This document shows positions 54,112 to 63,281 of a stretch of DNA of 64,000 nt, one piece after another. Below the pieces are notes generated by a model that saw nothing but the letters and a program-made list of their open reading frames with translations, had not been told where the DNA came from and searched no databases. Position 1 is the first letter of the stretch; each line of letters starts with the position of its first letter. The DNA lies in assembly GCA_963838885.1 (NCBI GenBank), contig CAWITB010000043.1, positions 62,001 to 126,000 of the forward strand, read 5' to 3'. The stretch comes from JAICMB01 sp963838885 (GTDB lineage Bacteria; Acidobacteriota; Terriglobia; Bryobacterales; Bryobacteraceae). Both the position numbers and the translations under genes were made by a program.

Positions 54112-55002
54112 ATGACGCCGCCGAGCGAGGCAAAGTTCACGATCGGGCTGGTGCAGATGTCGTGCGGCCTCGATCCCGGCGAGAACCTGGAAAAGGCCGT
54201 GTGGCGAACGCGCGAGGCCGCGGCGAAAGGCGCGCAGATCATCTGTTTGCAGGAGTTGTTTCGCTCACAATATTTCTGCCGTGAGGAAAATGCGGAGCTG
54301 TTCGCGCTGGCGGAATCGATTCCTGGGCCTTCGACGGAACGGCTGGGCGCGGTGGCGCGGGAAGCCGGAATCGTGATCGTCGCATCGCTGTTCGAGAAGC
54401 GCGCGCCGGGGCTGTACCACAACACGGCCGCCGTGATCGGGGCCAGCGGCGAGGTTCAAGGCCTGTACCGCAAGATGCATATCCCCGACGATCCGCTCTA
54501 TTTCGAGAAGTTTTATTTCACCCCCGGCGATCTCGGTTTCCAAAAATTCGATACGCGTTTCGGGCCGATCGGCGTGCTGGTGTGCTGGGATCAATGGTAT
54601 CCGGAAGGAGCCCGGATCACGGCTCTTCAAGGCGCCGACGTTTTGTTTTACCCCACGGCCATCGGTTGGCACCCCTCCGAAAAGGAGCGCTACGGGGCCG
54701 CGCAGCTCGATGCCTGGCGGACCATCCAGCGTGCGCACGCCATTGCCAACGGAGTCTATGTAGCGGCGGTGAATCGCGTCGGCCGGGAAGGCCCGCCGGA
54801 GCAGGGCTTGGAGTTTTGGGGCTCCTCGTTCGTGGCGGATCCCTTCGGCCAGATTATGACGGAAGCATCCGCCGATCGGGAGGAGATCCTCATCGCCGAG
54901 TGCGACCCGAGGCGCATGGACGAAGTGCGGCGGAACTGGCCGTTTCTGCGGGATCGGCGCATCGATGCCTACGGCCCAATCTGTAGCCGTTGGATCGATT
55001 GA
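54112..55002 (+). CDS. aguB: N-carbamoylputrescine amidase (nitrilase superfamily)
   Basis: 296 residues. The nitrilase-superfamily triad is E48 (IICLQELFRSQYF), K121 (YRKMHIPDDP) and C158 (GVLVCWDQWYPE). The block FEKFYFTPGDLGFQ and the segment RAHAIANGVYVAAVNRVG are characteristic of AguB. The enzyme hydrolyses N-carbamoylputrescine to putrescine, CO2 and ammonia in the cytoplasm. It is translationally coupled to aguA (TGATG at 55000-55004), which makes its substrate. Confidence 0.95.
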   Translation: MTPPSEAKFTIGLVQMSCGLDPGENLEKAVWRTREAAAKGAQIICLQELFRSQYFCREENAELFALAESIPGPSTERLGAVAREAGIVIVASLFEKRAPGLYHNTAAVIGASGEVQGLYRKMHIPDDPLYFEKFYFTPGDLGFQKFDTRFGPIGVLVCWDQWYPEGARITALQGADVLFYPTAIGWHPSEKERYGAAQLDAWRTIQRAHAIANGVYVAAVNRVGREGPPEQGLEFWGSSFVADPFGQIMTEASADREEILIAECDPRRMDEVRRNWPFLRDRRIDAYGPICSRWID

Positions 55003-55997
55003 TGCGGATGCCCGCCGAATGGGAGCCCCACGAAGCGACGTGGCTGGCGTGGCCCCATGAGCACAGCGACTGGCCCGGCAAGTTCGAGCCGATCCCGTGG
55101 GTGTATGCCGCGATTGTGCGCAGGCTGGCGCGCTTCGAAAAAGTACGCATTCTTCTCGCGGACGCTGCGGCGGAGCAAGACGCCCGCTGCGTTCTCACGA
55201 AATCTGGCGCGGATCCGGAGACCCTCGAGTTTTTCCACTTCGCGACCGATCGCAGTTGGACGCGCGATTACGGTCCGCTCTTCGTGCGCGACCAGGACGG
55301 CGCGACCGCCATTACGAACTGGATCTTCAATGGCTGGGCGAAGTACGGCAATTGGCGCCGCGACAACGAAATCCCGCGGTTCTTGGCCCAGCGGCTTGGG
55401 ATGCGTCTATACGAGCCCGGCCTGGTGCTCGAAGGCGGCAGCATCGACGTGAACGGCGCCGGGTTGATGCTGACCACCGAAGAATGCCTGCTAAGTTCGA
55501 TTCAGGCGCGCAACCCCGGCCAGGGACGCGAACAATTGGAGCGCGCCTTCGCCAAATATCTCGGCATTGCGCGCGTGATCTGGCTTAAAAACGGAATCGC
55601 GGGCGACGATACGCATGGGCACGTCGATGACGTGGCGCGCTTCGTGGGCGTCGATGCGGTGGCGGCGGCGGTCGAGGACGATCCGGGGGACGTAAATCAC
55701 GATCCGCTGCAAGAGAACCTCGAAATCCTGAAACGGAGCGGCTTGCGCGTCGTGACGCTTCCGATGCCGGAGCCGCTTTACTTCGACCGGCAGCGTCTGC
55801 CGGCGAGCTACGCGAACTTTTATATCGCAAACGGAACCGTGCTGGTTCCCACCTTCAACGACCCGCGCGATCGCGTCGCTCTCAATACGCTAGCGCAACT
55901 TTTTCCGGACCGCGAAATCGTCGGGATCCATTGCGCCGACCTCGTATTGGGACTGGGAGCGCTGCATTGCATGACCATGCAGCAGCCGGCGAGGTAG
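55002..55997 (+). CDS. aguA: Agmatine deiminase
   Basis: 331 residues from ATG 55002, whose A is shared with the aguB stop. Penta-protein guanidine-modifying fold: PAEWEPHEATWLAWPHEHSD at the start, SWTRDYGPLF, VLEGGSIDVNG, GDDTHGHVDDVARFV and the catalytic C323 in ALHCMTMQQPA. It converts agmatine to N-carbamoylputrescine and ammonia. With AguB it forms the two-step agmatine route to putrescine; arginine decarboxylase is not in this window. The Gly before the conserved HCMT is retained, so it should be active. Confidence 0.95.
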   Translation: MRMPAEWEPHEATWLAWPHEHSDWPGKFEPIPWVYAAIVRRLARFEKVRILLADAAAEQDARCVLTKSGADPETLEFFHFATDRSWTRDYGPLFVRDQDGATAITNWIFNGWAKYGNWRRDNEIPRFLAQRLGMRLYEPGLVLEGGSIDVNGAGLMLTTEECLLSSIQARNPGQGREQLERAFAKYLGIARVIWLKNGIAGDDTHGHVDDVARFVGVDAVAAAVEDDPGDVNHDPLQENLEILKRSGLRVVTLPMPEPLYFDRQRLPASYANFYIANGTVLVPTFNDPRDRVALNTLAQLFPDREIVGIHCADLVLGLGALHCMTMQQPAR

Positions 55998-56039
55998 AAG
56001 CCGCGAGGAACGCCGCGGCCTGAACCGGCGAATTCGGCA

Positions 56040-56071
56040 GCCGTCCAAATCGACCGCCGTCCAAATCGACC
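56040..56071. repeat. Perfect 16-bp tandem repeat
   Basis: GCCGTCCAAATCGACC occurs twice in direct succession (56040-56055 and 56056-56071) in the gap between aguA and the SBBP/FG-GAP gene. Function unknown; probably a recent slippage or duplication. Confidence 0.85.
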
Positions 56072-56195
56072 ACGCTCGAAGCGGCATTCATGGGGTTCTA
56101 GTACTGGGCCGCTCCCTCCCATAGCGTATGATAGGGCGGTGCGCTGTGTAATTTTTCGTTCGTGATATAACAGGAAAAAATACAGGAGGAGAGCT

Positions 56196-59057
56196 ATGAT
56201 ACTTCGTTCGATGGCGCTCACTTGCGCCGCGCTTTTAATGCCGAGCTTGTGTTGCGCCGACACAACGGTCAGTGATGCGGCGAGACGCCAAATCGTGAAA
56301 AAATACGAGGCGTCGCGAATCTTATTCGAAGAGAACCTCGGTCAGGCGCCGGCGGGCGTAGATTTCGTTTCGCGGGGACTGGGACGCGAAGTCGTGGTCC
56401 GCGGGACGGGGGCGGCGATTTACGTCAGCTCCCAGGATGGCGCCAGGCACGCCATTTCGCTGAATCTAGCTCACGCGCGCGCCGGCGCTCGGGGACAAGC
56501 CCTGGAGCCGACGGAGGCGCGAGGCGGTTATCTTTTGAGCGGTGTTCTAATCGGCGGCTTAATCGAGTACCGGAAGATTTCCTATCAAAACGTGTGGCCC
56601 GGTATCGACGTGGTCTACTACGGCACGGGGCAGGAGCTGGAGTACGATATCGTGCTGCGGCCGGGCGCCGATTTGCGGAAGGCCGCTCTCCAATTTTCCG
56701 GAGCGGATACGGCTCGCCTAAATGCCGATGGCGACCTCGTTTTGAAATCCGGCGACTCCGAATTCATACAGCGCCGTCCGCATATCTATCAGCGACAGGG
56801 CGATCGCAAGGTCGAGATCGCGGGACGATATCTCATCGCCTCTCACGGCCGGGTTGCGTTTCAAGTAGCGCGCTACGATCACGCCAAAGAGCTGGTAATC
56901 GACCCAACCCTGATCTATGCCGACATAAACGTCTCTCAGGCCGTCGTTTCGGCAAACGGCATCGCGGTGGACAGTTCCGGCAACGCCTACATTACCGGTC
57001 AGACCGGCGCCGTATCGCCGGGCTTCACGGGCGCTTATCTCTATAAGCTTGGTCCCACCGGGAACGTTATCGGACAATTCGCATTCGTCGGCAATGGCGG
57101 CAACACGCTCGGAAATGCGGTGGCCGTAGACGGCGCCGGAAACATATACGTGGCCGGCCAGACGGCGGCGACGGGTTTGCTGAATTGCGGCGGCTGTGGG
57201 TTCCAGAACACTTTGGCCAACGCCGCCGGGGCTCACTGGGACGGGTTTCTAGTTGCGTTCGCGTCCACTTTCCCAACCGGCCCGGGCAATAATCCGGTCA
57301 CCTACGGTACGTATATGGGCGGCTCCCTCGATGATGAGGCGACCGCCGTAGCCGCACTAGGGCCGAACGACGTTTATGTCTCGGGCACGACCGCCTCGGC
57401 CAATTTCCCCGCAACAGAGGGACCTGGATTCTCAGGCAACCAGACCCATGCCTTCCTGGTTAAGGTGGATACGACTCAAACGAGCGGTCCGGGTTCCGAG
57501 TTGTGGGGCCGGTTCATTGGCGGAACGGGCGCGGACACCGGCACTGGCCTTGCACTCGACGGCTCGGGAAACCCATGTGTGGTTGGAACGACAACGTCTT
57601 CGTCGAGCACGTTCAGCCCCTATCCGAGCTCCGGGAGCCAGTTGGGATTTGCATCTTCCAAAGTTACGCCGCAGGTGGACGGCTATTTCGACAAAATCGA
57701 TCCGACGGGGTTGAGTAGTTTATTTTTCACATACTTCGTGAACGGTCAGGCCTTCGCGGTTGCCGTCCAGGGCAACGCGGCATACGTTACGGGTGCGACC
57801 GCCGGTGGCCTCGGCAACGTCTCTCCGAACGCTGCGCAAGCGGCTTTTGGGGGCGGCTCGTCGGACGCATTCCTGTTCCGGATAGATACCTCGCAAAGCG
57901 GGAATGCATCGTTGATCTACTCCACCTATCTGGGAGGGGTCGGTTTTGACCAGGGAACGGGCGTCGCCGCCGACAGCTCCGGTAAGGCATATATTGTGGG
58001 CATCGCGGGAAACGGATTCCCGGTCAAGAACGCGATACAACCCACGTTCGGCGGAGGAGGCAGCGATCCCTTCTACGCTGTCGTGAATACCCTCCTATCA
58101 GGCAACGGTTCGCTCCTTTCCGCAACGTACCTGGGCTCCTCGGCGACCGACTTTGCAAGTGGAATTGCGGTAGGTCCACGCGCGGTAGCGAGCGTGTCCG
58201 GCAATGGCGTCGGCACGGCCGAGGCATGGGGGATCGGCAATCCCAGCGGGGCCGTAGTTGTTAAAGACGATTTCGACGGTAACGGCGTACCGGACCTCGT
58301 GTGGCTGAATAATGCCAGCAGACAAGTTACGGTCAATTATTTTGGCGGCGCCGGCGGAGGGACATTACTGGGTTGGAACTGGCTCAATCAGGCCGGCGCT
58401 CCCGGCTGGCATGTGGTCGCAGCGGCGGACTTCAACGGCGATGGCGTCCCCGATCTGGTATGGCAAAACGACAGCACCGCGCAAGTCGCCGTGGACTACT
58501 ACGGAGGCCCAGGCGGAGCTACCTTTATCGGCTGGAACTGGCTGGACGCCACAGGCGAGCCCGGCTGGAAGGTGGTCGCGGCGGCGGATTTTAATGGCGA
58601 TGGCGTCCCGGATCTCGTGTGGGAGAACCAGAGCAGCAATCAAGTCGTGGTCTGGTACATGGGCGGCGCCGGCGGCGCAGTGTTTGAGGGCTGGACGTAT
58701 CTGGCCGCGGGATCGCCCGGTTGGCACATTGCCGGCGCGGCCGATTTCAATGGTGATGGCGTTCCCGACCTGATATGGCAAAACAACCAAACCGTGCAAG
58801 TGACAGTGAACTACTACGGGGGAGCGGGCGGCGCAACCCTGCTCGGATGGGCTTACCTCGACAGCAGAGGCGAACCCGGTTGGACCTTGGCCGGCGCAGC
58901 CGATTTCAACGGCGATGGCGTTCCCGATCTGATTTGGGAAAATCTATCCTCGAACGAGGTCGTGTTCTGGTATATGGGCGGGGCCGGCGGGGCGGTGTTG
59001 CAGAATTGGGCCATTATAACCACTGGCTCTCCCGGTTGGTCCATCGTCAACCATTAA
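56196..59057 (+). CDS. Secreted SBBP-repeat protein with five C-terminal FG-GAP/VCBS-type repeats
   Basis: 953 residues. An AGGAGGAGAG ribosome-binding site precedes the ATG. The signal peptide ends LCCADT. Residues 40-235 are the acidobacterial N-terminal module (LFEENLGQAP, PGIDVVYYGTGQELEYDIVL, AKELVIDPTLIY). Residues 240-685 are SBBP-type beta-propeller repeats (VDSSGNAYITGQTGA, AVDGAGNIYVAGQTA, STYLGGVGFDQGTGVAADSS). Residues 691-950 carry five repeats of about 52 residues, each with DFNGDGVPDLVW (a calcium-binding DxNxDG loop) and GGAGGA. It is probably a large surface adhesin or extracellular binding protein. A sister gene follows 307 bases later. Confidence 0.87.
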   Translation: MILRSMALTCAALLMPSLCCADTTVSDAARRQIVKKYEASRILFEENLGQAPAGVDFVSRGLGREVVVRGTGAAIYVSSQDGARHAISLNLAHARAGARGQALEPTEARGGYLLSGVLIGGLIEYRKISYQNVWPGIDVVYYGTGQELEYDIVLRPGADLRKAALQFSGADTARLNADGDLVLKSGDSEFIQRRPHIYQRQGDRKVEIAGRYLIASHGRVAFQVARYDHAKELVIDPTLIYADINVSQAVVSANGIAVDSSGNAYITGQTGAVSPGFTGAYLYKLGPTGNVIGQFAFVGNGGNTLGNAVAVDGAGNIYVAGQTAATGLLNCGGCGFQNTLANAAGAHWDGFLVAFASTFPTGPGNNPVTYGTYMGGSLDDEATAVAALGPNDVYVSGTTASANFPATEGPGFSGNQTHAFLVKVDTTQTSGPGSELWGRFIGGTGADTGTGLALDGSGNPCVVGTTTSSSSTFSPYPSSGSQLGFASSKVTPQVDGYFDKIDPTGLSSLFFTYFVNGQAFAVAVQGNAAYVTGATAGGLGNVSPNAAQAAFGGGSSDAFLFRIDTSQSGNASLIYSTYLGGVGFDQGTGVAADSSGKAYIVGIAGNGFPVKNAIQPTFGGGGSDPFYAVVNTLLSGNGSLLSATYLGSSATDFASGIAVGPRAVASVSGNGVGTAEAWGIGNPSGAVVVKDDFDGNGVPDLVWLNNASRQVTVNYFGGAGGGTLLGWNWLNQAGAPGWHVVAAADFNGDGVPDLVWQNDSTAQVAVDYYGGPGGATFIGWNWLDATGEPGWKVVAAADFNGDGVPDLVWENQSSNQVVVWYMGGAGGAVFEGWTYLAAGSPGWHIAGAADFNGDGVPDLIWQNNQTVQVTVNYYGGAGGATLLGWAYLDSRGEPGWTLAGAADFNGDGVPDLIWENLSSNEVVFWYMGGAGGAVLQNWAIITTGSPGWSIVNH

Positions 59058-59364
59058 ATAGCTTAGAGACAGCAAAATTCAACGACAGCGCCCGTCGAGT
59101 TATCAGTTCGTGGCTCGGCGGGCGCCCACCTCATGGTAGGCGTATATATGCCTCCCAGCACTCCTGAGCCGGCTCTACATCGGATGCTGCCGTAACAGTC
59201 GCGCCCTACCGCCCCAAGGCCAGGCGCACAGGTCGACTCGCGCTGTTTTCTGCCATAGTAATTCACCTGGAGTGGTATCTCTATCATTGTTGTGGTGTGC
59301 GCCGCGCCTCACCGCGACCCACAAGTTTGCTGAGATAATCCCCGCCTCGCCGCACTAACGAGTT
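59058..59364. other. 307-base gap between the SBBP genes, no gene seen
   Basis: No convincing open frame, promoter or terminator. The sequence is less GC-biased than the flanking genes. The two sister genes could be cotranscribed or the second could have an unrecognised promoter. Confidence 0.3.
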
Positions 59365-62300
59365 ATGCGTCGAGCGCTCACCCCGGCCGCAAGATTTTTA
59401 TGGCTCGTGGCCGGCTGGCAATCCGCAGCTTTGGCCGGGTACGCCCTGTTACCCTCCGTTCTCATTGACAACCCGGGCGCGGGAGCCACCGGCGCTCCGT
59501 TTCTTTTTTGGGGGCAACAGTTCTCAGCGCAATATGGCCACGATGGAGTGCTCTTCCGCGCCGGTCCCGCTTCACTGCAAGTCGCTTTCAAAAACAGGAG
59601 CCGGTTCGCAACGTTGTCCTCCGCAGGCGCCGGCCCGGGCCGTCTGAACGTGATGCGTGGCCGCGACCCCGCCGGGTGGGCCACCGATCTGCCGACCTAT
59701 TCCGGCCTTGTTTACGCGGGGCTGTATCCCGGCATCGACATGCGCTGGGTCTTAACGGACCAAGTTTTGGAATCGCAGTTTATCGTGGCTCCTGGCTCCG
59801 ATGCCACTGCGATCCGCTTGCAATACTCCGGCCGTGTACGAATGCGTGTGGAAGCATCGGGCGATCTCCTGCTGGAAGTTCCTGGCGGCGCATTTCGAGA
59901 ACATGCGCCCGAAGCCTACGCCTTACGTGGCGCCGTGCGCACGCCTGTCAAAGCGCGATTTCGCATTACGGGCCCCCGCGAGGTTTCCTTCGAGATCGGC
60001 AAGTACGATCGCTCCTCCACGCTTGTAATCGATCCCACGTTGTCCTACAGTACGCTGTTGGGCGGCTCCGGGCACAGCAGCGCGACGAGCGTCGCGGCGG
60101 ATGCGGCGGGTAACGTCTATGTTGCGGGCTGGACGGAGTCGCTGAATTTCCCGGTCACGGGAGGTCTGGCGCGCGGCTCCGGCATCGATGCGTTCGTGGC
60201 CAAGTTCACGGCCGCGAACACTCTCGCATATTGCACCTACATCGGCGGAAGCGGTAACGACCAAGCCACCGGCATCGCCGTAGACGGTTCGGGCGATGCC
60301 GTCGTAGTGGGGTCGACAACCTCGACCGATCTGCCCATGGTAAGCCCGCTGCAAGGGAGCCTTCGCGGCTCAAGAGATGCCTTTGTCGCGAGGCTGAACT
60401 CAGCGGGTACGGCGTTGTTGTTCAGCACCTATTTAGGCGGCTCCGGCTCCGATGATGCCGCCGCCGTCGCTCTGGACAGCAGCGGCTCCATTTATGTGAC
60501 CGGCGACACCACGTCGGTTGATTTCCCCGTTGCAGGCGCGTTCCAGCCCCACTTGGCGGGTCAGCAGAATGGCTACGTCACAAAATTAAGTTCAACGGGG
60601 CATGCGCTCGCTTACAGCACTTATCTGGGTGGTTCAAACACGGACACTGCCGCGGCCATTGCCGTCGACCCCGCCGGAAACGCCTATATCGCGGGGACCA
60701 CTCTCTCCAGCAATTTTCCCGTCAAGGCGCCGATCATTTCAACTATTCCCGGCCAGGAATCGGGGTTTGTCGCCAAGCTGAACTCGACCGGAAGCGCTCT
60801 GGTCTACAGTACCTACCTGGGCGGCTCCGGCGGAACCACCATCACGCCCGAAGGGGCCACGGGCATCGCCGTCGACAATACCGGCGCAGCCTACGTGACC
60901 GGCGTAACCAGCTCCACGGATTTTCCCGTTGTAAACGCATACCAGGCTTCCTCACCGGGTGGAACCCATGCATTCGTCGCCGCTCTCAATCCAGCGGGCG
61001 GCAGCCTGGCATTCAGCACGTACTTCCGGGGCAGCAGCCGCGATTTGGCCACCAGCATAGCGGTGAACGGAGCGTTATACGTTGGCGGCTACACTGCGTC
61101 AACGAATTTTCCCGTCCTCAATGCCGTGCAGAGCGCGAACGCGGGAATATACGACGCCTTCTTTGCGCGCTTCACAACCAATGGAACCCTTGTCCACAGC
61201 AGTTATCTGGGAGGGAACAACATCGATTCCACCGACGCTATCGCCGTCGACCAGTTTGGCAGCATCATTCTAGCGGGTCACACGCTCTCCTCGAATTTTC
61301 CCTTGGTCTCTCCATTCCAGAGCGCTAATAACTCGAATTATTCGGCGTTCCTAGCCAAGGTGTCGGATACTAGCGGCTGCACCTTTGCCGTTTCTCCCCC
61401 CTCGATCGCCGTGGCTTCGAGCGCAAGCGCCGGCTCCGTCAATGTTTCAGAAGCGGGCACGTGTTACTGGAGCGCGTCAAGCAACGCGAACTGGATTATC
61501 GTGACCTCGGGAGCGGCCGGAGCCGGCTCTGGAACCGTGGGCTTCAGCGTCGCTGCGAACACCACCGGGACGGCGCGATCTGGGAGCTTGACGATTGCCG
61601 CTCAACCCGTCGCTATCAGCCAGCAAGGAGCCGCCGTCAGGGGCGATTTCGACGGCAATGGCGTCCCCGACTTGCTCTGGCAAAACCAGACCAGTGGAGC
61701 CGTTACCGTGAATTACTACACTGCGAATCCTCTTGCGATCGCGGGGTGGAACTGGCTCAACACGGGAGTCGTCGGGTGGCGGGTCGTGGCGGCCGCCGAC
61801 TTCGACGGCAACGGCGTGCCGGACCTTGTGTGGCTCAACAATTCCACCGGTCAAGCCGTAGTGGACTATTACGGCGGACCCGGCGGCTCAACGCTTTCTG
61901 GGCTGGGCTCCGTTGGCGACGGGAGCGGCCGGGTGGTCTGTCGTCGCGGTGGCGGACTTCGACGGCAATGGCGTGCCGGATCTCGTTTGGCAAAACCAAA
62001 CCACCCGACAGGTGACCGTAAACTACTTCGTAATCGCGAACGGGCAACCCGCCTTGAGCGGTTGGAACTGGCTGCAGTCTGCCGCGGACCCAGGTTGGCA
62101 TGTAGCGGCCGCCGCGGATTTCGACGGCAATGGCGTGCCCGATCTCGTTTGGGAGAACGATGCGACCGGTCAAATCGCGGTAGATTTTTACAGCGGAGCG
62201 GGGGGAGCCACGCTTATTGGGTGGGCGTGGCTCTCCGCGAGCAGCACGATCGGATGGCAAGTCGTAGGATCCAATGATTTCGATGGAAACGGAGTCCCCG

Positions 62301-62440
62301 ATCTGGTCTGGCAGAACAATACAACTGGCCAAATTGCAGTGGACTATTATGTTATCGCCGCTGGTCAACCCGTTTGGTCCGGTTGGGCTTGGCTCAACCC
62401 CAACAGCAATGTGGGATGGCGCGCCATCGTGCCGCGCTGA
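59365..62440 (+). CDS. Secreted SBBP-repeat protein with BACON-like and FG-GAP repeats (one single-base frameshift)
   Basis: About 1,024 residues after repair. The N-terminal module has YPGIDMRWVLTDQVLESQFI and STLVIDPTLSYSTLLGGS. Residues 225-670 hold eight or so SBBP repeats (YSTYLGGSGSDDAAAVALDS, GSIYVTGDTTSVDFPV). Residues 672-755 resemble a BACON domain (CTFAVSPPSIAVASSASAGS, CYWSASSNANWIIVTSGAAG). From residue 760 five FG-GAP-like repeats follow (DFDGNGVPDLVWQN). At 61903 one extra C shifts the frame; past it the protein reads WAPLATGAAGWSVVAVADF and ends GWRAIVPR at 62440. Domain design parallels the preceding gene, with the BACON-like insert unique to this copy. Confidence 0.87.
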
Positions 62441-62492
62441 GAGAGCGCTGCTGCATCGGACGAATGCCGGGGATGGTTTACCTTAACAGGTA

Positions 62493-63281
62493 GTGACCGA
62501 GTCCCTGACGGAAGGCGGATACGATCCAATTTTCTTCGATAGCCTCGCCGCCATCGAGGATCGCCATTTCTGGTTTCGCGCTCGCAATCGCATGATCCTG
62601 CAGTTGTGCCGCCGGAACGCCGCGACGCTCCCGCCCGGTTGCAGGATTCTCGAGGTCGGATGCGGTACGGGCAACGTTCTGCGCTACCTCGAACGAGCTT
62701 ACGTCCACGGCGCCGTATTCGGGATGGATTTATGGCATCAGGGCCTTCGCTATGCCCGCCGGCGCACCGATTGTGGACTGGTGCAGGGAGACATCGCGTG
62801 CGGGCCGTTCGCGACGGCATTTGACGTCATCGGCCTGTTCGACGTGCTGGAACATATCCCTGGCGACGAACGCGCTCTCCGCGATCTGCGCGCCATGTTG
62901 GCGCAGCGGGGCACGCTGCTCTTGACCGTTCCCGCGCATGCGGGACTGTGGAGCTACTTCGACGAAAGCGCGAAACACTGCCGCCGCTATTCGAGAGGCG
63001 AGCTGCGCGGGAAATTAGTCGACGCTGGATACAAGATCGAGTTTATGACCGAGTTCATGGCCTGCACGCTTCCTCTCGTATGGCTCACTCGCAAAATTTA
63101 CGCGCTGCGCGAGCGAAGAGGCGGCGCGGACCGCGCCAGAAAACTGGCCGAAGATGAGTTTCGCATCATTCCCGGCGCCAATGCATTTTTGAGCTGGCTT
63201 ATGGGACTTGAAGCGAGCTGGGTTGCGCGAGGACGCTCGCTTCCTTTCGGAACGTCGATTCTAGCCGTTGCGCGGCGTTGA
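62493..63281 (+). CDS. Class I SAM-dependent methyltransferase
   Basis: 262 residues from GTG 62493. HFWFRARNRMI, then the SAM-binding motif ILEVGCGTGNVLRYLE (residues 52-67), the acidic GMDLWHQGLRYA, and FDVIGLFDVLEHIPGDERAL (motif II region with DVLEHI). TLLLTVPAHAGLWSYFDESA and RRYSRGEL follow, the pattern of Methyltransf_11/23 enzymes next to polysaccharide or glycolipid genes. Probably methylates a sugar or lipid-linked acceptor; target unknown. Its 3' end overlaps the convergent aminotransferase gene by 83 bases. Confidence 0.9.
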   Translation: MTESLTEGGYDPIFFDSLAAIEDRHFWFRARNRMILQLCRRNAATLPPGCRILEVGCGTGNVLRYLERAYVHGAVFGMDLWHQGLRYARRRTDCGLVQGDIACGPFATAFDVIGLFDVLEHIPGDERALRDLRAMLAQRGTLLLTVPAHAGLWSYFDESAKHCRRYSRGELRGKLVDAGYKIEFMTEFMACTLPLVWLTRKIYALRERRGGADRARKLAEDEFRIIPGANAFLSWLMGLEASWVARGRSLPFGTSILAVARR

